Below, in pieces: positions 27,473 through 36,735 of a DNA stretch of 64,000 bases (the first letter of the stretch is position 1; each line of letters opens with the position of its first letter). The DNA is from Gilliamella sp. ESL0441 (GTDB lineage Bacteria; Pseudomonadota; Gammaproteobacteria; Enterobacterales; Orbaceae), in NCBI RefSeq assembly GCF_019469185.1, contig NZ_CP048264.1:2046001-2110000 (forward strand), in the 5' to 3' direction. Both the position numbers and the translations under genes were made by a program. The notes under the pieces were generated by a model. It was given only the letters and a program-made list of their open reading frames with translations. It was not told where the DNA came from and ran no database searches.

Positions 27473-28402
27473 ATGCAACTTCATTTAGTCGTTAATACAT
27501 TTGGTTCTGACCTGCAACGCCGTTACGGCGAAAAAATTTATAAACTAACTTTACATGGTGGTTTTAGCTGTCCTAATCGTGACGGTACTATCGGTGTTGG
27601 TGGTTGTACCTTTTGTAATGTCGCCTCGATCATTGATGAGTCCATTCAAGTAAAAACGATTTCACAGCAGCTTGCCCAACAAGCGCATCAGATGAAAAAA
27701 TCCAAGCGCTATCTTGCCTATTTTCAGGCCTATACCAGCACTTATGCCGAAGTTGAAATACTCAAAAATATGTATGAAGAAGCACTCAATAGTGCGGATA
27801 TTGTCGGGCTTTGTGTCGGTACTCGCCCGGATTGTGTGCCAGATGAAGCGCTGAATTTACTTGCCAGTTATCATGCAAAAGGCTTCGAAGTTTGGCTTGA
27901 GCTTGGCTTACAAACTGCTCACGATAAAACGTTACACAATATTAATCGTGGACATACGTTTGATGTCTATCATCAAACTGTGCAAAAGGCTCGTCGTCTT
28001 GGCATAAAAGTTTGTACTCACTTAATTATCGGTCTGCCTAAGGAAACTAAGCAAGATAATCTAATAACGCTTGATAGCGTGTTAAATAGTGGTGTAGATG
28101 GTTTAAAACTGCACCCGTTACATATCGTAGAAGGCAGTATAATGGCGAAAGCATGGCGTGCAGGTCGGCTCGATATACTCTCTTTAGAGCAGTATGTTGA
28201 TATTGCTGGCGATCTCATTAGGCAAACTCCGTCAAATATTCTCTATCATCGCATCTCAGCCAATGCCCGCAAACCTACCCTACTCGCTCCGGATTGGTGC
28301 GAAAATCATTGGCAATCAATGAATGCCGTAGACCACAATTTAAGGCAATTTGGTGTTCAAGGTAGTGCGATTGGGGATGATTACTGTTACACTCAATCCT
28401 AG
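27473..28402 (+). CDS. yhcC: Radical SAM protein YhcC
   Basis: A 309-residue radical SAM protein of the YhcC (TIGR01212) family, function unestablished. The N-terminus MQLHLVVNTFGSDLQRRYGE and the cluster region CPNRDGTIGVGGCTFCN match E. coli YhcC, with the three cysteines in the family-specific spacing C-x9-C-x2-C. Downstream it has YFQAYTSTYA, CVGTRPDCVP and GLQTAHDKTL. Homology fixes the start at 27473 although there is no good ribosome-binding site and a hairpin covers the region. In E. coli it stands near gltB; here it is a lone gene. Confidence 0.93.
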   Translation: MQLHLVVNTFGSDLQRRYGEKIYKLTLHGGFSCPNRDGTIGVGGCTFCNVASIIDESIQVKTISQQLAQQAHQMKKSKRYLAYFQAYTSTYAEVEILKNMYEEALNSADIVGLCVGTRPDCVPDEALNLLASYHAKGFEVWLELGLQTAHDKTLHNINRGHTFDVYHQTVQKARRLGIKVCTHLIIGLPKETKQDNLITLDSVLNSGVDGLKLHPLHIVEGSIMAKAWRAGRLDILSLEQYVDIAGDLIRQTPSNILYHRISANARKPTLLAPDWCENHWQSMNAVDHNLRQFGVQGSAIGDDYCYTQS

Positions 28403-28540
28403 AAAATAAAATCCTATTCACTTTTTGATTAGAAAGTAAATTCAAATTGCCTCAAAAAAGCAGTATTAATTATCAATAATGAATGAGATTAAAATAGAAA
28501 TAGGAAGATTATTATGTTCTGGCACCAGAATATGAAATAA

Positions 28541-28584
28541 CTAAAGCGAGATTATCGATTTAAAATCATTTAACATCGCTTTAG
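28541..28584. terminator. Bidirectional terminator between yhcC and the 28618 gene
   Basis: CTAAAGCGA (28541-28549) pairs with TCGCTTTAG (28576-28584), extended by an inner GATT/AATC stem (28550-28553 with 28564-28567). T-rich sequence follows on the plus strand. It lies between two convergent genes. Confidence 0.6.
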
Positions 28585-28617
28585 TTCATTAAATTTTCAA
28601 TTAAAAATGATTCAAGT

Positions 28618-29058
28618 CTAAACTTTTGAATGAGTGTCTAAACGTTCATTTATATCGTTAACAATTTTAGATAATGTTTCACGTTCAAAAAGAGAAATAT
28701 CAATATCATATTCTTTGCCGTCATAACTAATGCATAAAGTTTCACTAATACTACACAATAATATAAATACACCAAATGGCAGCAGTAAAATCTCAAAACT
28801 CACAAAACCTGAAAACAGATTGATAATTCCTTTTATTCCTAAAAAAACCAATATTACGGCGATTAATACCGCTTTAAGTTTAAATGTACGAGTAGTTGAA
28901 ACAGAGCGAATACTTTTTGTTGGAATTTCTCGATTATTTACGGCACTACTACTAAGAGGATTATTAAATTCGTCAACTTTGACGACATCATCATTAATTT
29001 CAATTGTTGATTTCTGCCAGGGGGTTAACATTGATTGCTTGAATTGATAAACTGCCAT
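28618..29058 (-). CDS. Small membrane protein of unknown function
   Basis: A 146-residue protein not confidently recognised. A polar N-terminal part (1-60) contains TPWQKSTIEINDDVVKVDEF and IPTKSIRSVSTTRTFKLK, followed by two membrane helices (about 62-80 and 85-105) and a polar tail ending in SLFERETLSKIVNDINERLD. This layout, a small beta-rich domain with a central hairpin of helices, resembles the DUF6232-type membrane proteins, but that is a weak resemblance. It is a monocistronic gene between yhcC and waaG. Confidence 0.6.
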   Translation of the reverse strand: MAVYQFKQSMLTPWQKSTIEINDDVVKVDEFNNPLSSSAVNNREIPTKSIRSVSTTRTFKLKAVLIAVILVFLGIKGIINLFSGFVSFEILLLPFGVFILLCSISETLCISYDGKEYDIDISLFERETLSKIVNDINERLDTHSKV

Positions 29059-29230
29059 TTCTATTCCTTATTTTAAATTGTTAATAAATTTTTTAGGTGT
29101 ACTTTTTTGCGTTGAGAATATTATCACTTACTAATGATTTTAACAATTAAACTAATCATGAATTAAATTGTTAAAGCAAACAAAAAATGACATTTCATTT
29201 TCGCTAAAAACTAACAATAAAATCTATTTT

Positions 29231-29260
29231 TTGTACCTTGTCTAGCAACAAGTATATAAT
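29231..29260 (+). promoter_or_regulatory. Candidate waaG promoter
   Basis: A perfect TATAAT at 29255-29260 has a poor -35 TTGTAC (29231-29236) at 18 bp. The start of transcription would be near 29267, downstream of the first in-frame ATG at 29261, which supports choosing the ATG at 29288 as the waaG start. Confidence 0.5.
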
Positions 29261-29287
29261 ATGCCTTTCAAACTTGAGGCAATGTGC

Positions 29288-30412
29288 ATGCAACTCGCTT
29301 TTTGTATCTATAAATATTTTCCTTTTGGTGGTCTGCAACGTGATTTTTTGCAGATTGCTAATGCTTGTCTGGCTCGTGGACATAAAGTTCGTGTCTATGT
29401 GATGGACTGGCAAGGCGATAAACCTGTCAATTTTGATATCATCTTAGTGCCTAAAAAGGGGATTTCGAACCATCGTCGAAATCAGAATTATTACTATTGG
29501 GTGAAAGATCATTTAAATGCAAATCCTGTTGATAGTGTAGTCGGATTCAATAAAATGCCTGGATTGGATGTCTATTTTGCTGGCGATACTTGTTTTGCAG
29601 AAAAAGTATCACATAAAGGTTTTTTTTATAAGCTGTCTAAACGGTGTAAACACTATTTAGCATTTGAAGATTCAGTATTCAATCCTCAACATAATACCAA
29701 AATTATGGTATTAACTAAGCAACAAATTAGCGATTTTGAAAAATATTACCATACTCAAGCATCTAGATTTGTATTGCTTCCCCCCGGAATTGCAAAAGAT
29801 CGTCAATATCACATTGATTCGCCAATTAAACGGCAACAATTTAGGCACGCAAACCACATCCAGCAAGACGCTTTTGTCATCGTCCAAATTGGGTCTGACT
29901 TTAAACGAAAAGGTGTTGATCGCTCATTAATTGCGATTGCTTCATTACCTGAAGGGTTAAAAAAACAGGTGATCTATTTAGTTGTAGGACAAGACAAACC
30001 AGACGCTTACCAAAAATTAGCTAAACAACTTGGTATTTTACAGCAAGTGCGTTTTTTTTCGGGCCGTGATGATATTCCAGATTTTCTATTTTCAAGCGAT
30101 TTACTGCTACACCCAGCAAGACAAGAAGCTGCTGGCATGGTGTTAATAGAAGCATTAGCGGCAGGCGTGCCAGTAATTGTATCTGGCATTTCAGGCTATG
30201 CTTGTCATGTACACGATGCCAATGCCGGTGTTGTGCTTAACGAACCGTTTGATCAATCAAAATCAAATCAAGCCGTCTATCAAGCCATAGTAGACAAACA
30301 ACAATTGTTATCTTGGCATAATAACGCCATTCACTATGGCGAAACAGCTGATTTATATCATCTGGCTGAACGAGCCACAGACATTATTTTAGGTTGCAGA
30401 CATTATGAATGA
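29288..30412 (+). CDS. waaG: LPS core alpha-1,3-glucosyltransferase WaaG (RfaG)
   Basis: Peripheral membrane glycosyltransferase that adds the first outer-core glucose to heptose II of lipopolysaccharide. With the start at 29288 (GAGG eight bases before) it has 374 residues, the same length as E. coli WaaG. It shows AFCIYKYFPFGGLQRDF, VVGFNKMPGLDVYFAGD, the donor-site region SDFKRKGVDRS, and the GT4 EX7E motif in HPARQEAAGMVLIEALAAG. waaP overlaps its end by 8 bp. The pair sits outside a larger waa cluster here. Confidence 0.95.
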   Translation: MQLAFCIYKYFPFGGLQRDFLQIANACLARGHKVRVYVMDWQGDKPVNFDIILVPKKGISNHRRNQNYYYWVKDHLNANPVDSVVGFNKMPGLDVYFAGDTCFAEKVSHKGFFYKLSKRCKHYLAFEDSVFNPQHNTKIMVLTKQQISDFEKYYHTQASRFVLLPPGIAKDRQYHIDSPIKRQQFRHANHIQQDAFVIVQIGSDFKRKGVDRSLIAIASLPEGLKKQVIYLVVGQDKPDAYQKLAKQLGILQQVRFFSGRDDIPDFLFSSDLLLHPARQEAAGMVLIEALAAGVPVIVSGISGYACHVHDANAGVVLNEPFDQSKSNQAVYQAIVDKQQLLSWHNNAIHYGETADLYHLAERATDIILGCRHYE

Positions 30413-31208
30413 AATCAAACTTAAATCACCGTTCGATCAGCTATGGAAAAATAAAGATCCGTTTACTGAAGTTGAATTGATTTCGGGCCATATCTATCGA
30501 GAGGTTAAACAGCGAAAAACATTAAATTTTAAGCTAGATGGGCATTCTTATTTTATTAAAATTCATCGTGGTTCAACAATTAAAGAGATTCTAAAAAATC
30601 TGTTATCATTCAGATTGCCCGTTTTAGATGCTAAACAAGAATGGGATGCTATTCATCGTTTAGAGCAAGCTGGGGTCAATACCATGGATGGACGAGCCTT
30701 TGGACGTAAAGGCCTAAATCCTCTTACCCGTCATTCATTTATTATTACTCATGATCTTAATCCTACTATCAGTTTAGAAGATTTCACTCAATCATGGTCG
30801 ATAACACCGCCTAGCTATCACTTAAAGCGTTCATTAATAGTGTATCTGGCAAGAATGACTGCCAATATGCATGCAGCGGGAGTCAATCATCGTGATTGTT
30901 ATCTATGTCATTTTCTGCTTGATTTACCGTTGTTTCAAAATCATCAACAAATAAAATTGTCGGTTATTGACTTACATCGGGCACAAATTCGTAAGCGAGT
31001 ACCAACTCGTTGGCGTGATAAGGATCTGATTGGACTTTATTTTTCATCCCGCAATATTGGATTAACAACGCGGGATATTTGGTTATTTTTAAAAGTTTAT
31101 TTTAATAAACCATTAAAAACGATTTTACAAGATGAGCATAAACTAATTAGTCGCACGCAACAAAAAGCAGAAAGAATCCGACAACGGACGGAAAAATATG
31201 ATCTATAA
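30405..31208 (+). CDS. waaP: LPS core heptose I kinase WaaP (RfaP)
   Basis: Phosphorylates heptose I of the LPS inner core, which strengthens the outer membrane. It has 267 residues against 265 in E. coli. Kinase-like features include HSYFIKIHRGSTIKEILKNL, the catalytic-loop HRDCYLCHFLL and the magnesium-binding segment SVIDLHRAQ, ending with RWRDKDLIGLYFSS. The ATG overlaps the end of waaG, so translation is coupled. Presence of WaaP predicts a phosphorylated inner core in this organism. Confidence 0.95.
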   Translation: MNEIKLKSPFDQLWKNKDPFTEVELISGHIYREVKQRKTLNFKLDGHSYFIKIHRGSTIKEILKNLLSFRLPVLDAKQEWDAIHRLEQAGVNTMDGRAFGRKGLNPLTRHSFIITHDLNPTISLEDFTQSWSITPPSYHLKRSLIVYLARMTANMHAAGVNHRDCYLCHFLLDLPLFQNHQQIKLSVIDLHRAQIRKRVPTRWRDKDLIGLYFSSRNIGLTTRDIWLFLKVYFNKPLKTILQDEHKLISRTQQKAERIRQRTEKYDL

Positions 31209-31223
31209 CTATAAGGAAATACT

Positions 31224-32852
31224 ATGTTTATTGAACAAATCGATATTGAAGGATTTAGAGGTATTAGCCGAATATCTTTAAAATTAAATTCAAAAACGAG
31301 TGTTTTAATTGGCGAAAACCGCTGGGGGCGTTCAAGCTTAATTAGCGCACTAATGCTATTATCACTGGATAGAAAATTCTATCAATTTGTTGATTCTGAC
31401 TTCTATCACGATAAGTATGAAAATTACGGTACAAAAATTAGTATTAATGCCACCTATTGTGAGTCTTATAAAAATGAGCTTAACAATCAGAGTTACCAAT
31501 CGCTACAAGCGGTTGCTTATCAAATAGAGCAAGATAATTTAAAACGTATTACTTATCAACTTACAGCTGATAAAATCAACGAAAATATCATTAGTCAACA
31601 CAACTTAGTTGATCATCAAAGAAAACCATTTGCCGTTTCAGATCCAAAAATATTTATTGAGACACTCGTTAATCTTAATCCGGTAATGATACTTAAAAAT
31701 GTATTGAACACTGACAATTTACCGATCACTAATCAACCATTGTCTGAATATTTCACTAACCAACTTGCTAATCAATTACGTGAACATTCAGCACAACTAA
31801 GCCAAGATGAATTGCAACGAGGCTTAAAAGCGGCTCGTGCTTTGTTAGAATACTATTTTGTCAATCCTGAGCAACGTTATCGTAATCAATATTTAGCTAA
31901 TAAAAACAGTCCTCGTAATGAAGATTGGAATTCACTTGAACGCATTAACAATATTTTAGATGAACTCGATAATCACTATTTACGAACAGCTTTATTAGGT
32001 ATTTTCGGATCCATCATGATTGCCAAAGGTGATAATCCTTTATCGCAAAGCGCGGTACCAATTTTAATTTTAGAAGAGCCTGAAAGCCAATTACATCCGA
32101 TTATTTTATCAATTGGATTTCGGTTACTTAAAAATTTACCGACTCAAAAAATTATTACTTCGAATTCAAGTGATCTCGTATCATTATTTCCATTGGAAAA
32201 TATTTATCGGTTAATTCGTCTGCCTGATCAAATAGTGACAAAATATATTGCGCCGAATTCTCTGAGTATTGATGACAACCGCCGAATTTTATTTCATGTT
32301 CTTTATCGACGGGCGAGTGCTATCTTTGCACGTTGTTGGCTATTAGTAGAAGGTGAAACAGAAGTATGGTTACTACGAGAACTTGCAGAACAAAGTGGCT
32401 ATCATCTCAGTTCTGAGGGGGTACAATTACTGGAATTTGCTCAATGTGGTTTGAAACCATTAATTAACTATGCCAATAAAATGGGGATTCATTGGTACGT
32501 CATTACTGACGGTGACATAGCAGGTAATAAATATGCCGAAACGGTAAAATCGTTATGTCCTAAAGATAAAAATTATAATGATTATCTGACGGTTTTACCC
32601 GCTCGAGACATCGAGAATTTCCTTTTCAAAAATGGTTTTAGTCGTGTTTATAAATTAGCCGCGTATAAAACTGTTGAACACATTGATTTGCCAGTTCACA
32701 AAATTATCCAAAAAGCGATCCAAAATAGTTCAAAACCCGATTTAGCAATAGCGGTTTGTGATTATGCAAAATCAAAAGGGATTAAATCTATTCCTCATCT
32801 TCTGATTTACGCTTTTTCCAAAATAATTAAAGCGTCAAATAAGTTCGATTAA
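31224..32852 (+). CDS. ybjD: OLD-family ATPase/TOPRIM nuclease YbjD
   Basis: A 542-residue protein with an SMC/RecF-like ATPase half and a C-terminal TOPRIM domain, the class 1 OLD arrangement, matching E. coli YbjD. Walker A reads GENRWGRSS at 30-38, so the usual lysine is Arg36, whereas E. coli has GENAWGKSS. Walker B is ILILEEPESQLHP. The TOPRIM acidic residues are present in LLVEGETEVWLL and ITDGDIAGNKYA. The C-terminus KAIQNSSKPDLAIAV matches the family. AAGGAA precedes the ATG. It follows waaP by 15 bp and may be co-transcribed. Biological role is uncertain; related OLD proteins act in phage defence. Confidence 0.9.
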   Translation: MFIEQIDIEGFRGISRISLKLNSKTSVLIGENRWGRSSLISALMLLSLDRKFYQFVDSDFYHDKYENYGTKISINATYCESYKNELNNQSYQSLQAVAYQIEQDNLKRITYQLTADKINENIISQHNLVDHQRKPFAVSDPKIFIETLVNLNPVMILKNVLNTDNLPITNQPLSEYFTNQLANQLREHSAQLSQDELQRGLKAARALLEYYFVNPEQRYRNQYLANKNSPRNEDWNSLERINNILDELDNHYLRTALLGIFGSIMIAKGDNPLSQSAVPILILEEPESQLHPIILSIGFRLLKNLPTQKIITSNSSDLVSLFPLENIYRLIRLPDQIVTKYIAPNSLSIDDNRRILFHVLYRRASAIFARCWLLVEGETEVWLLRELAEQSGYHLSSEGVQLLEFAQCGLKPLINYANKMGIHWYVITDGDIAGNKYAETVKSLCPKDKNYNDYLTVLPARDIENFLFKNGFSRVYKLAAYKTVEHIDLPVHKIIQKAIQNSSKPDLAIAVCDYAKSKGIKSIPHLLIYAFSKIIKASNKFD

Positions 32853-32880
32853 TCGTTATAGCAAGTTAAGTCTAGCAATG

Positions 32881-32903
32881 TTCCGCCGAAGTTATCGGCG
32901 GAA
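32881..32903. terminator. GC-rich hairpin between ybjD and ettA
   Basis: TTCCGCCGA (32881-32889) pairs with TCGGCGGAA (32895-32903) around a 5-base loop. It sits between convergent genes. The T-rich side lies before the stem for minus-strand transcripts and no T tract follows on the plus strand, so it is an atypical terminator. Confidence 0.45.
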
Positions 32904-32914
32904 ATAAAAATAAA

Positions 32915-34582
32915 CTATTTAGCTATACGTTTATATTTAGCTCGCTTTGGCTCCAATGCTTCAGCCCCTAAAGTGCGTTTTTTCCACTCTTCATATTCGG
33001 TAAAGTTACCTTCAAAGAACTCAACATGCCCTTCGTCTTGGTAATCTAAAATATGAGTTGCAATACGATCTAAGAACCAACGGTCATGCGAAATGACTAA
33101 TGCACAGCCCGGAAACTCTAATAACGCATTTTCAAGCGCTCGCAGTGTTTCAACATCTAGGTCATTGGTTGGCTCATCGAGTAATAGTACGTTTCCACCA
33201 ACTTGTAATAATTTGGCTAAGTGGACACGTCCTCGTTCTCCACCAGACAACTCACCAACTCGTTTTTGCTGATCCACACCTTTAAAATTAAAGCGACCAA
33301 CATAAGCACGGCTTGGGATTTCAAAGTTACCAATACGCATGATGTCTTGTCCATTGGATATTTCATCCCAAACGGTCTTTTTATCATCCATACTGTCACG
33401 GAACTGATCCACTGATGCTAATTGCACTGTATCGCCTAAAGTAATGGTACCCGAATCGGGTTGCTCTTTGCCCGATAGCATTCTAAATAGTGTCGATTTA
33501 CCCGCACCATTTGGACCAATGATCCCAACAATCGCCCCTTTAGGAATACTAAAAGAAAGATTATCGATTAATACTCGATCACCATAAGATTTAGTCAAGT
33601 TTTGCACTTCGATGACTTTATCACCTAAACGTTGCCCAGGCGGAATAAAGAGTTCGTTAGTTTCATTACGTTTTTGGTAATCATTGCTGTTTAATTCTTC
33701 AAAACGCGCTAAACGAGCCTTGCTTTTTGCTTGGCGACCTTTTGGATTTTGACGCACCCATTCAAGCTCTTTTTCAATCGATTTACGGCGAGCTGATTCG
33801 GTTGCCGCTTCTTGCGCTAATCGCTGATCTTTCTGTTCAAGCCAAGATGAGTAATTACCTTCCCATGGAATACCTTCGCCACGGTCTAGCTCTAAAATCC
33901 AACCAGCAACATTGTCTAAGAAGTAACGGTCATGGGTTACAGCGACCACCGTGCCTTCATAGTCATGTAAAAAGCGTTCTAACCATGCCACAGATTCTGC
34001 ATCTAAATGGTTAGTCGGTTCGTCAATTAATAACATGTCCGGTTTTTCCAGCAATAACTGACAAATCGCCACTCGACGGCGTTCACCACCCGATAAATTT
34101 TCGATTTTTGCATCCCAATCCGGTAGACGCAAGGCATCAGCTGCTCGTTCTAATTGATTATCCAGATTGTGCGCATCTTGCGATTGTATAATGGCTTCAA
34201 GTTCCGCTTGTTCTTTGGCTAATTTGTCAAAATCGGCATCTGGATCAGCATAAGCCGCATAAACTTCATCTAAACGAGCCAATGCTTTTTTGGCATCACC
34301 AACAGCTTGTTCAATTGCTTCACGTACAGTTTGCTTAGGATCAAGTTTAGGTTCTTGCGGTAAATAACCTATTTTTATGTCCGGCTGTGGACGAGCTTCA
34401 CCTTCAATTTCGGTATCCACTCCTGCCATAATGCGTAGTAATGTCGATTTACCTGCCCCATTTAAGCCAAGAACACCAATTTTGGCACCAGGGAAAAAAC
34501 TTAAAGAGATATCTTTTAAAATATAACGTTTAGGAGGAACAATCTTCCCAACACGATTCATGGTATAAACATATTGCGCCAT
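32915..34582 (-). CDS. ettA: Energy-dependent translational throttle protein EttA
   Basis: ABC-F protein that binds the ribosomal E site and gates the first elongation step according to ATP/ADP level. It has 555 residues, as in E. coli. Two ABC domains are present, with Walker A GLNGAGKST and GPNGAGKST and signatures NLSGGERRR and ELSGGERGR. Between them lies the ABC-F linker (SARRKSIEKELEWVRQNPKG) with the arm in the first domain. It has no membrane segments. It is monocistronic and convergent with ybjD. Confidence 0.97.
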   Translation of the reverse strand: MAQYVYTMNRVGKIVPPKRYILKDISLSFFPGAKIGVLGLNGAGKSTLLRIMAGVDTEIEGEARPQPDIKIGYLPQEPKLDPKQTVREAIEQAVGDAKKALARLDEVYAAYADPDADFDKLAKEQAELEAIIQSQDAHNLDNQLERAADALRLPDWDAKIENLSGGERRRVAICQLLLEKPDMLLIDEPTNHLDAESVAWLERFLHDYEGTVVAVTHDRYFLDNVAGWILELDRGEGIPWEGNYSSWLEQKDQRLAQEAATESARRKSIEKELEWVRQNPKGRQAKSKARLARFEELNSNDYQKRNETNELFIPPGQRLGDKVIEVQNLTKSYGDRVLIDNLSFSIPKGAIVGIIGPNGAGKSTLFRMLSGKEQPDSGTITLGDTVQLASVDQFRDSMDDKKTVWDEISNGQDIMRIGNFEIPSRAYVGRFNFKGVDQQKRVGELSGGERGRVHLAKLLQVGGNVLLLDEPTNDLDVETLRALENALLEFPGCALVISHDRWFLDRIATHILDYQDEGHVEFFEGNFTEYEEWKKRTLGAEALEPKRAKYKRIAK

Positions 34583-34812
34583 AAAACATCATCCGTTTGT
34601 TAAATTAATCATAGCCAAGTTAATTTTACTTGCTATAAAAGTCATGCCGTATATTGTAACGATTCTGTCAATGGGGTCTAGGGTTATTTGTCGAATTGAT
34701 TAGATTTATTCACTCTCTTTTATTTTTAACATGCAATATAATTGGTTTCATATATAATCAATAGTCTATTAAATTGACAGTATGAGTGATAAAGACCATT
34801 TTAGGAGCAAGG

Positions 34813-35667
34813 ATGAGTAACATCACCGTTAATTGCCATATTGATCGACAATATATTGTCGATACTTATTACGCGCTACTATATTGTTTGGATGATGTGT
34901 TTACACAAAAATTAGATGATTCAATTGCTGATAATATGCGTAATTTTACCTTCACCTTCGATAATGAAAAAATAGTGAAGCTAAATAACGATAAAAACGA
35001 AGTCTGTACTTTCTATTACTCAGATTTGTATCAAATTCAAGAAGCTAAAACTGGGTTATTTTTTTTTAGTAATAAGATTATTTTTGAATTTCTTCGTTAT
35101 GATCTGTTTCAACCTAATGAGTTACAGCGCCTAAAAGATTATCTGGCTCCTTATTTGAGCAAAAACCAAGAATCCAAAATAGCAACAGTTAATTTTCAAT
35201 TTGACTATCAAAAAGTATATGCGTTTATTTGTCATCAATATCGAAATTTAAGAAAAATGATGTTTATTACATCTACTATTCTTTTCTTGATGAGTTTGTT
35301 GGTATTTGCAAAAAATCCTCCTTTATCAGCACTAATTTTCATACTGTCTATTTTATTACTTACCATATTTTTGGTTAATTTTAAACAACAATCAAAAAAG
35401 CAGGTTTTAACATTGAATGAACGCTTTGGCAGTATGACCTGTATCTTTTATAATGATCATCTAATAACCAGTAGCGAAAAAAGAGTAGAAAATTATTTTA
35501 ATATTAACTATGCTGAATTTTTCAAAATCGAGAAAACACCAAAAGGTTATGTGTTTCTTATACAGAAACATATGGGTTATTTCTTTTTTTATGAAGAGTT
35601 TACTTTAGAACAACAACAAGCGCTGGAAGAGAATCTGAAACACTATAGCAATTATTCAGAGAAGTAA
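34813..35667 (+). CDS. YcxB-like membrane protein of unknown function
   Basis: The ATG at 34813 follows AGGAG at the correct distance, giving 284 residues; an upstream in-frame ATG at 34786 has none. The N-terminal half is polar, then two membrane helices (about 148-165 and 170-188) precede a C-terminal domain NINYAEFFKIEKTPKGYVFL ending in FTLEQQQALEENLKHY, typical of YcxB-like proteins. Those proteins have no defined role. Monocistronic, convergent with nfsB across a hairpin. Confidence 0.65.
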   Translation: MSNITVNCHIDRQYIVDTYYALLYCLDDVFTQKLDDSIADNMRNFTFTFDNEKIVKLNNDKNEVCTFYYSDLYQIQEAKTGLFFFSNKIIFEFLRYDLFQPNELQRLKDYLAPYLSKNQESKIATVNFQFDYQKVYAFICHQYRNLRKMMFITSTILFLMSLLVFAKNPPLSALIFILSILLLTIFLVNFKQQSKKQVLTLNERFGSMTCIFYNDHLITSSEKRVENYFNINYAEFFKIEKTPKGYVFLIQKHMGYFFFYEEFTLEQQQALEENLKHYSNYSEK

Positions 35668-35685
35668 TATCATACCCTTTTTACT

Positions 35686-35711
35686 CATCCCACCTAATAC
35701 GAGGTGGGATG
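35686..35711. terminator. Stable 10-bp hairpin between convergent genes
   Basis: CATCCCACCT (35686-35695) pairs with AGGTGGGATG (35702-35711), loop of six. It lies between the YcxB-like gene and nfsB. No T tract of note follows on either strand, so it may rely on Rho or simply protect 3' ends. Confidence 0.5.
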
Positions 35712-35720
35712 TTAATCAGA

Positions 35721-36365
35721 TTATAAGAAGGTGAAGATTTGATCTTTCGGCAGACGTGATTTTGGACGATGCGCATTACCATCATCTTGAGCACGATAAC
35801 CTAACGTTGCAACCACAATGCTTTTCAATCCTTTGCTTTTAAGATCTAAAATTTCATCCATTTTAGCAGAATCGTAACCCTCTATTGCGGTAGAATCAAC
35901 ACCAATTGCCGCAGCGGCAAAAAGCAATTGCCCTAATGCAATATAGGCTTGTTTACCTTCCCAACACTGTTGCGATTCAGGTGTCTTGCTGTTTAAATTT
36001 ACAAAATAACGTCGACCCTGATCTTGAGACGCCTTTAATTCCGCCGAAGGCAAACGTCCGTCTTTCTCTTCTTGATTAAGGAGATTGACTAAATGGGCTT
36101 CATCCAACGGGGTTTTAATGCAAAAAACAATAGTATGTGATGAGCCGGTGACACGTGGTTGATTAAAATCAGCTATTGCTGGCAAAATTTTATTTTTAGC
36201 CGCTTCATTATCAATAACATAAAAATGCCACGGTTGAGAGTTAACCGAAGATGGACTGTTTCTTAATACTGTTAAAAGTTGTTCAATCACCTCAGCCGGA
36301 ATTTTTTTAGTTGGATCATAATGTTTTGTGGTATAACGTTTTTCTGAAATTTCAACTATGTTCAT
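35721..36365 (-). CDS. nfsB: Oxygen-insensitive NAD(P)H nitroreductase / dihydropteridine reductase
   Basis: FMN-dependent reductase of nitroaromatics, quinones and pteridines. It has 214 residues (217 in E. coli NfsB). It shows the FMN-binding start EISEKRYTTKHYDPTKKIP, the SSVNSQPWHFYVI segment and the family region CWEGKQAYIALGQLL, followed by GVDSTAIEGYD and STATLGYR-like VVATLGYRAQDD. Cytoplasmic, no signal peptide. It is monocistronic and divergent from the leucine operon. Confidence 0.93.
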   Translation of the reverse strand: MNIVEISEKRYTTKHYDPTKKIPAEVIEQLLTVLRNSPSSVNSQPWHFYVIDNEAAKNKILPAIADFNQPRVTGSSHTIVFCIKTPLDEAHLVNLLNQEEKDGRLPSAELKASQDQGRRYFVNLNSKTPESQQCWEGKQAYIALGQLLFAAAAIGVDSTAIEGYDSAKMDEILDLKSKGLKSIVVATLGYRAQDDGNAHRPKSRLPKDQIFTFL

Positions 36366-36548
36366 TTTAATGTCCTTAATTAATGATTTAAATAATTAAT
36401 ACCATAAGAAATAGTATAACCAGAATGATAAGACGCTCAATATATTATTTTGATAGGACGAACTTTGAAAATTAACCGAAAATAGTAGTTAGAATGAGGT
36501 ATAGACACGCTTAGTTTAGAGTAATTTTTGTTCATTGACAAATAATCG

Positions 36549-36577
36549 TTGACACATTCATCAGCATTTGGTAAAAA
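36549..36577 (+). promoter_or_regulatory. Leucine operon promoter
   Basis: A perfect -35 TTGACA (36549-36554) is followed after 17 bp by TAAAAA (36572-36577). Transcription would begin near 36584, about 38 nt before the leader peptide ATG. Confidence 0.65.
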
Positions 36578-36621
36578 TAACACCAATTTATTTTGTATAA
36601 CTGTTGAATTTAGAGATTTTT

Positions 36622-36699
36622 ATGTTTATTAACTTTTTAACTCACAACCTCAGCCTCCTCCTCGCATTATCTTGCGCGGATAGCTTGTGTTTGGAGTAA
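36622..36699 (+). CDS. leuL: leu operon leader peptide
   Basis: A 25-codon open frame with ATG at 36622 and TAA at 36697-36699, preceded by AGAG. It is rich in leucine: eight of 25 codons, including CTC then AGC and three consecutive CTC codons, plus TTA and TTG codons. It lies upstream of a rho-independent hairpin in the leuA leader. When charged leucyl-tRNA is scarce, stalling in this run would prevent formation of the terminator. This is the classical attenuation arrangement of the leu operon. Confidence 0.9.
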   Translation: MFINFLTHNLSLLLALSCADSLCLE

Positions 36700-36735
36700 A
36701 AGTTTTAAATATAAAATACTCGACAAATTAACAAG

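Noticed and set aside
32881..32903. Strong intrinsic terminator call for ettA
   Set aside because: For minus-strand transcripts the T-rich stretch comes before the stem, not after it. It is kept only as a low-confidence hairpin.
34786..34812. Upstream ATG for the YcxB-like protein
   Set aside because: No ribosome-binding site precedes it, whereas AGGAG stands ahead of the ATG at 34813.
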